A stretch of DNA of 8,483 bases. It comes from Thermoplasmata archaeon (GTDB taxonomy: Archaea > Thermoplasmatota > E2 > UBA202 > JdFR-43). The stretch is from NCBI GenBank assembly GCA_021158865.1, contig JAGGSX010000177.1:1-8483 (forward strand). Direction: 5' to 3'. Below the pieces are notes generated by a model. That model did not search any database. It was not told where the DNA came from and saw nothing but the letters and a program-made list of their open reading frames with translations. Made by a program: the position numbers and the translations under genes. Below are positions 5,956-8,483 of this stretch, in pieces; position 1 is the first letter of the stretch, and every line of letters starts with the position of its first letter.

Positions 5956-6580
5956 TCTTGGTTATGTATTTCGCTTCTATTTTATCCGCCAAATATACAT
6001 CCTTTGTTGCTTTTCTTATATCTACTCCATCTTCAATTGCTTTCTTCGCATTTATTTTTAATATAATCGGGTTTTCATCTCTTACTTTGCCTGCCTCTGT
6101 TGCTTTTTCTAAAGTTGCACTTAAATGGACTTTGCTTCTATCTGTAGGAAATATTCCTTGCTCCATCACTATATCCATCTCCTCCTGAGTTACAGGATAA
6201 TATAAAATATCAATATCAGCTTTTGGCAAATCTGATAAATCAACATCTATGGTATGGGCATACTTTGCCCTTATTTTTCCTTCTTTAACTTCATATCTCC
6301 CCTTTTCATCTGTTAATGCTATAGCAACTATATGTCGCTTTCTAACCCAATAAAATTTTTCAATCTTAACGCTTATTGCCTTTGCAATTTCTTCCATATC
6401 TCCCCAGCCATGCTTATCTAATTCAACATTAAATTGTTTTGGAAAATGTCTTAATATTCCAACCAATATACTGCTCAATTTTTTTGTTTCATAGTCGTTC
6501 ATTATGAATTTTCCTTCTTTATTGCATACAGGACAGCTCTTGCCTCTATAATAGCCATGTTCTTCACAATAACCAAGCAT
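5948..6580 (-). CDS. kptA: RNA 2'-phosphotransferase (Tpt1/KptA) with N-terminal zinc ribbon
   Basis: This 210-residue enzyme transfers an internal RNA 2'-phosphate to NAD+, giving 2'-OH RNA, nicotinamide and ADP-ribose cyclic phosphate. An N-terminal zinc-ribbon-like element (C5-x2-H8 ... C16-P-x-C19) precedes the catalytic region. L35-S-S-I-L-V-G-I-L-R44-H45 matches the first core motif (usually LSK.LS..LRH). R95-Y-E-V, I103-R104-A-K-Y-A-H109-T and G142-I-x-P-T-D-R148-S-K-V-H152-L-S follow the family pattern. One deviation: where many members have L-Y-H-G-T, this has L126-Y-Y-P-V-T. The ATG at 6580 sits 25 nt from a TATA box, supporting this start over M27. tRNA-Lys lies just downstream on the same strand. 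The archaeal role of KptA is unclear because archaeal tRNA ligation by RtcB leaves no 2'-phosphate. Confidence 0.9.
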   Translation of the reverse strand: MLGYCEEHGYYRGKSCPVCNKEGKFIMNDYETKKLSSILVGILRHFPKQFNVELDKHGWGDMEEIAKAISVKIEKFYWVRKRHIVAIALTDEKGRYEVKEGKIRAKYAHTIDVDLSDLPKADIDILYYPVTQEEMDIVMEQGIFPTDRSKVHLSATLEKATEAGKVRDENPIILKINAKKAIEDGVDIRKATKDVYLADKIEAKYITKIE

Positions 6581-6600
6581 TTTAACCTAAATACAATTTT

Positions 6601-6609
6601 CTTTATATC
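6601..6609 (-). promoter_or_regulatory. TATA box of kptA
   Basis: Minus-strand AAAAAAGATATAAAG carries TATAAA at 6607-6602, preceded by a purine-rich stretch suitable as a BRE. The box is centred 25 nt from the kptA ATG, so transcription probably starts at or next to the start codon, giving a leaderless mRNA. Confidence 0.65.
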
Positions 6610-6615
6610 TTTTTT

Positions 6616-6798
6616 GAGCCCTTAAGCCCTTTCTTCAGCCCTTTTAGAAAAAGCGCTGGCGGAAAAATGTACCAATTCTTTTTAGGCTGAAGCACTTTTT
6701 CTTTTAAAGAAAAAGGGCTCTTCCCGAAGCTTTTCTTTTTTTAAAAAGAAAAGGCTCTTGGGATGAAACACTTTCTTTTTTGAAAAGAAAGGGTTCAC
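6616..6798. repeat. Cluster of four pyrimidine/purine hairpins, imperfect tandem repeats, in a divergent promoter region
   Basis: This fills most of the 251-nt gene-free stretch 6581-6831. There are four stem-loops with a common build, C-T-tract then A-tract-G. The first is 6637-6657 (CTTTT/AAAAG plus AGC/GCT around a C-C mismatch). The second is 6691-6719 (CTTTTTCTTT/AAAGAAAAAG plus AGC/GCT). The third is 6723-6762 (CTTTTCTTTTT/AAAAAGAAAAG, extended by AAG/CTT and CCC/GGG). The fourth is 6764-6797 (CTTTCTTTT/AAAAGAAAG plus TGAA/TTCA). The last three begin with GAAGC- or GAAAC-like sequence, at a spacing of about 37-39 nt. Two longer-range 8-bp inverted repeats also exist: GAGCCCTT (6616-6623) with AAGGGCTC (6713-6720), and CTTCAGCC (6633-6640) with GGCTGAAG (6685-6692). 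No protein is encoded. Confidence 0.8.
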
Positions 6799-6804
6799 AA
6801 ATAA

Positions 6805-6814
6805 TAAATATAAG
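6805..6814 (+). promoter_or_regulatory. TATA box of the amino-acid permease gene
   Basis: TAAATATAAG is centred about 23 nt upstream of the ATG at 6832, and no Shine-Dalgarno is visible (CATATACAAATG). This fits a leaderless or nearly leaderless transcript. It lies just downstream of the hairpin cluster. Confidence 0.6.
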
Positions 6815-6831
6815 AAGCATTTCATATACAA

Positions 6832-8253
6832 ATGGCTGAAGAACTCAGGAGGGAGCTGGGATTAAAAGAAGTCATTGCGACTGTTATGACTGCTGTTATT
6901 GGAGGAGGTCTTTTTATTTCAACAATCCAGATTCAGAGTGTTGCAAAAGTAGGTTCTGGGATAATAATATCATACATAATGGCTGCTGTGCCAGCCCTGC
7001 TTGTCGCTTTATGTTATGCTGTTTTATCATCTGCGATGCCTTCTTCAGGTGGAGAATATGTTTTTGTAAGCAGAATTTTAGACCCTTATATTGGATTTGT
7101 TGCAACATGGGCAAGATGGTTTTCCATGATAGCGACGCTGGCGGCGATGGCGGTCGGCGACACTATATTGATACAAAATTTTTTTGATATAGGGGGCATG
7201 CATAATGTGTCTGCGATGATAGCATCAAATATTCAGATTGTAGCAATAATTTTTGTAATCATATTTGTTATGCTGAATTATTTAGGAGTAAGATTGTATG
7301 GAATTATACAAACGGGAATGTTTTTTCTTCTGATAGCTGGAATAATTTTATTCATAATATTTGGTTTTCCTCATATAAGCTGGTCAAATTTAAAATATGA
7401 AGCAAATTTCAATTTTTCATCATTGGCAAAAGCAAGCAGTTTAATTTTCTTCAGTTATATTGGATTTGCAGCTATAGCGAATGCTGGAGGAGAAGTAAAG
7501 AATGCTGAAAAAACATTGCCAAAAGGAATAATTATCTCGACGGTAGGAATAGCAATAATCTATATTCTAATGGCATTGATAACTTATGGAGCAATGTCAC
7601 CATCTTTTTATTCTTCATATAATTTTTCAAATGGTTCGATTCCTGATGTAGCAGTTCATTTTTTACCGATTGCCATAGTAATGTATGTTGCATTTGCAGG
7701 TTCTATAGCCATAATATCTGACATCAATCCTACCATATTGGCATCTTCACGCTTAGCATTTGCATGGGCCAAAGATGAAATTGTTCCACAAAAATTGGCT
7801 GAATTGAATAAATTTAAAGTTCCAAAATGGTCATTGATAATAACCGGCATGGTTGGTATTGCAATAATAATATTTGCAAAAGCATTCATGAACGCAGTTA
7901 TGATGATAAATATGGCTGTTTTGCTTGTATATATAACTGTAACCGCAAGTTCTTTTGTTTTGCCTTATAAACATCCAGAAATATATGAAAAAGCAAAATT
8001 TAAGATGAAAGGTCTATGGATTATTTCATTGGCTGGAATGGTTTTATCTGCTTTATTTTTAGGATATATATTACGTCTTCCAGATGCAATGCCCGGTTTT
8101 TTATTTTTAATAGCATGGATAACAATTGGAAGCATTATATATGCTCTAACTTTAGAGAAGCACAGATTATTCTGGCGTCTTGAAAAACAGCAGAGAAAAG
8201 AAAAAGAAAAAATAGATGAAAAAACTATAAAGAAGCTATTGGAAAAAAGATGA
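6832..8253 (+). CDS. APC-superfamily amino-acid permease
   Basis: A 473-residue integral membrane transporter with about 12 predicted helices, probably an amino-acid/polyamine secondary transporter of the APC (LeuT-fold) superfamily. The unwound first helix carries I23-G-G-G-L-F-I, the substrate-binding glycine motif. The TM6 region reads F206-F-S-Y-I-G-F-A-A-I-A-N-A-G-G-E-V-K-N, followed by K-T-L-P-K-G-I, the usual cytoplasmic loop. S305-S-R-L-A-F-A-W-A-K-D-E-I-V-P matches the conserved SR..yAmArDg.lP loop. The last roughly 33 residues are a charged Lys/Glu-rich cytosolic tail, possibly coiled coil. After I-G-F most members have Glu; here it is Ala213. The substrate cannot be read from sequence. 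It is divergent from kptA and monocistronic by spacing. Confidence 0.9.
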   Translation: MAEELRRELGLKEVIATVMTAVIGGGLFISTIQIQSVAKVGSGIIISYIMAAVPALLVALCYAVLSSAMPSSGGEYVFVSRILDPYIGFVATWARWFSMIATLAAMAVGDTILIQNFFDIGGMHNVSAMIASNIQIVAIIFVIIFVMLNYLGVRLYGIIQTGMFFLLIAGIILFIIFGFPHISWSNLKYEANFNFSSLAKASSLIFFSYIGFAAIANAGGEVKNAEKTLPKGIIISTVGIAIIYILMALITYGAMSPSFYSSYNFSNGSIPDVAVHFLPIAIVMYVAFAGSIAIISDINPTILASSRLAFAWAKDEIVPQKLAELNKFKVPKWSLIITGMVGIAIIIFAKAFMNAVMMINMAVLLVYITVTASSFVLPYKHPEIYEKAKFKMKGLWIISLAGMVLSALFLGYILRLPDAMPGFLFLIAWITIGSIIYALTLEKHRLFWRLEKQQRKEKEKIDEKTIKKLLEKR

Positions 8254-8254
8254 A

Positions 8255-8275
8255 TATTGGTAAAAGTTACCAATA
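8255..8275. repeat. Perfect 9-bp dyad downstream of the permease gene
   Basis: TATTGGTAA (8255-8263) and TTACCAATA (8267-8275) are exact reverse complements separated by AAG. The dyad begins one base after the permease stop and ends 20 bp before the TATA-like box of the next gene. It lacks a following T-run on the plus strand, so it looks more like an operator or an mRNA 3'-end hairpin than a terminator. Confidence 0.6.
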
Positions 8276-8294
8276 AAAAATTGTGGGCGCAAAG

Positions 8295-8304
8295 TTTATA
8301 TTTT
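8295..8304 (+). promoter_or_regulatory. Candidate TATA box of the exported-protein gene
   Basis: TTTATATTTT, preceded by AAAG, predicts a start near 8320-8326. That leaves a short leader carrying the Shine-Dalgarno before ATG 8340, unlike the leaderless genes elsewhere in the window. Confidence 0.55.
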
Positions 8305-8326
8305 GCTTTTGTATTCATTATACAAC

Positions 8327-8331
8327 GGAGG
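8327..8331 (+). promoter_or_regulatory. Strong Shine-Dalgarno of the exported-protein gene
   Basis: GGAGG is followed by an 8-nt spacer to the ATG at 8340. It is the only full-strength Shine-Dalgarno before a start codon in the window, and it fixes the start of the partial gene. Confidence 0.8.
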
Positions 8332-8339
8332 CAAAAAAT

Positions 8340-8483
8340 ATGAAAGGGAAAAACAAAAGTAGGAAGTATATTATTGGGGTATTGGTAGCAATCGGAATAG
8401 TAGCAATTCTGGCAACAGTTGGGAATGCAAAAGGAGCAACAATATATGTAGGTGCAGGAGGCTATAACAACATTCAAGATGCA
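8340..8483 (+). CDS. Exported protein, probably beta-helical surface/NosD-like, 5' end only
   Basis: Only the first 48 residues are inside the window. They show a classical Sec signal peptide: a basic N-terminus (M-K-G-K-N-K-S-R-K), a hydrophobic core from Y10-I-I-G-V-L to about V27, and a probable cleavage after G28-N-A30. The mature start A33-T-I-Y-V-G-A-G-G-Y-N-N-I-Q-D-A resembles the opening strand of right-handed parallel beta-helix proteins (NosD/pectate-lyase-like), where I-Y-V..G-G-Y..I-Q-D-A is common. It would act outside the membrane, perhaps as a surface or carbohydrate-binding protein. With so little sequence the fold is a suggestion; the signal peptide is clear. It has its own promoter and a GGAGG ribosome-binding site. 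Confidence 0.75.
   Translation, partial: MKGKNKSRKYIIGVLVAIGIVAILATVGNAKGATIYVGAGGYNNIQDA

Noticed and set aside
6616..6798. CRISPR array.
   Set aside because: The repeats are imperfect, internally palindromic and adjacent without unique spacers of constant length.
6691..6798. Intrinsic transcription terminators for kptA or the permease.
   Set aside because: Both genes are transcribed away from this region, so no flanking transcript ends here.
8255..8281. Intrinsic terminator after the permease.
   Set aside because: The hairpin is followed by A-residues, not T-residues, on the plus strand; archaeal termination depends mainly on T-runs.
7965..8477. A 170-codon Cys/Tyr-rich open frame on the minus strand over the permease end and the exported-protein start.
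   Set aside because: It overlaps two better-supported plus-strand genes and their promoter; its composition is what antisense of Lys/Ile-rich genes gives.

Overview
The window looks like chromosomal DNA of an AT-rich archaeon, probably a euryarchaeon. The clearest signs are an archaeal Ogg2-type 8-oxoguanine glycosylase, a zinc-ribbon KptA, and two tRNA genes without an encoded CCA. Several start codons also lie 23-26 nt downstream of a TATA-like box, which implies leaderless mRNAs. The tRNA stems are GC-rich although the coding DNA is AT-rich and favours AGA/AGG for Arg and ATA for Ile. That fits a thermophilic or thermotolerant host, but this is inference. A Thermoplasmatota-like lineage is possible and not proven.

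Left part (1-904, minus strand): a two-gene unit in which a small AhpD/carboxymuconolactone-decarboxylase-like protein overlaps by 8 nt an Ogg2 DNA glycosylase cut by the window edge. Both may serve oxidative-damage defence. A tRNA-Thr(GGT) gene follows on the plus strand (987-1059).

Centre (1134-5843, plus strand): one tightly packed operon of CTP synthase (pyrG), a SerB-like HAD phosphatase, a glucosyl-3-phosphoglycerate synthase (GpgS, GT81) and a second GT-A glycosyltransferase with a D-I-R-Q-P-I-A-G-E-Y-G-I-S signature. Genes overlap by 4 or 8 nt or are 10 nt apart. The last three fit a pathway in which GpgS makes glucosyl-3-phosphoglycerate, the second transferase adds another hexose, and the HAD enzyme removes the phosphate. 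The product would be a mannosylglucosylglycerate- or glucosylglucosylglycerate-like compatible solute. This is the most interesting system here. The glycosyl-glycerate assignment rests on GpgS; the roles of the other two are inferred from order and motifs.

Right-centre (5844-6580, minus strand): a tRNA-Lys(CTT) gene whose 3' end directly abuts the stop codon of the convergent glycosyltransferase, preceded by kptA (RNA 2'-phosphotransferase). A 9-bp perfect inverted repeat brackets the tRNA promoter.

The divergent region 6581-6831 carries a cluster of four pyrimidine/purine hairpins, arranged as imperfect tandem repeats between two promoters. It is followed by an APC-superfamily amino-acid permease (6832-8253) and the start of an exported, probably beta-helical surface protein (8340 to the window end) with a strong Shine-Dalgarno. 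No gene-free stretch exceeds 300 bases; the longest is 6581-6831.
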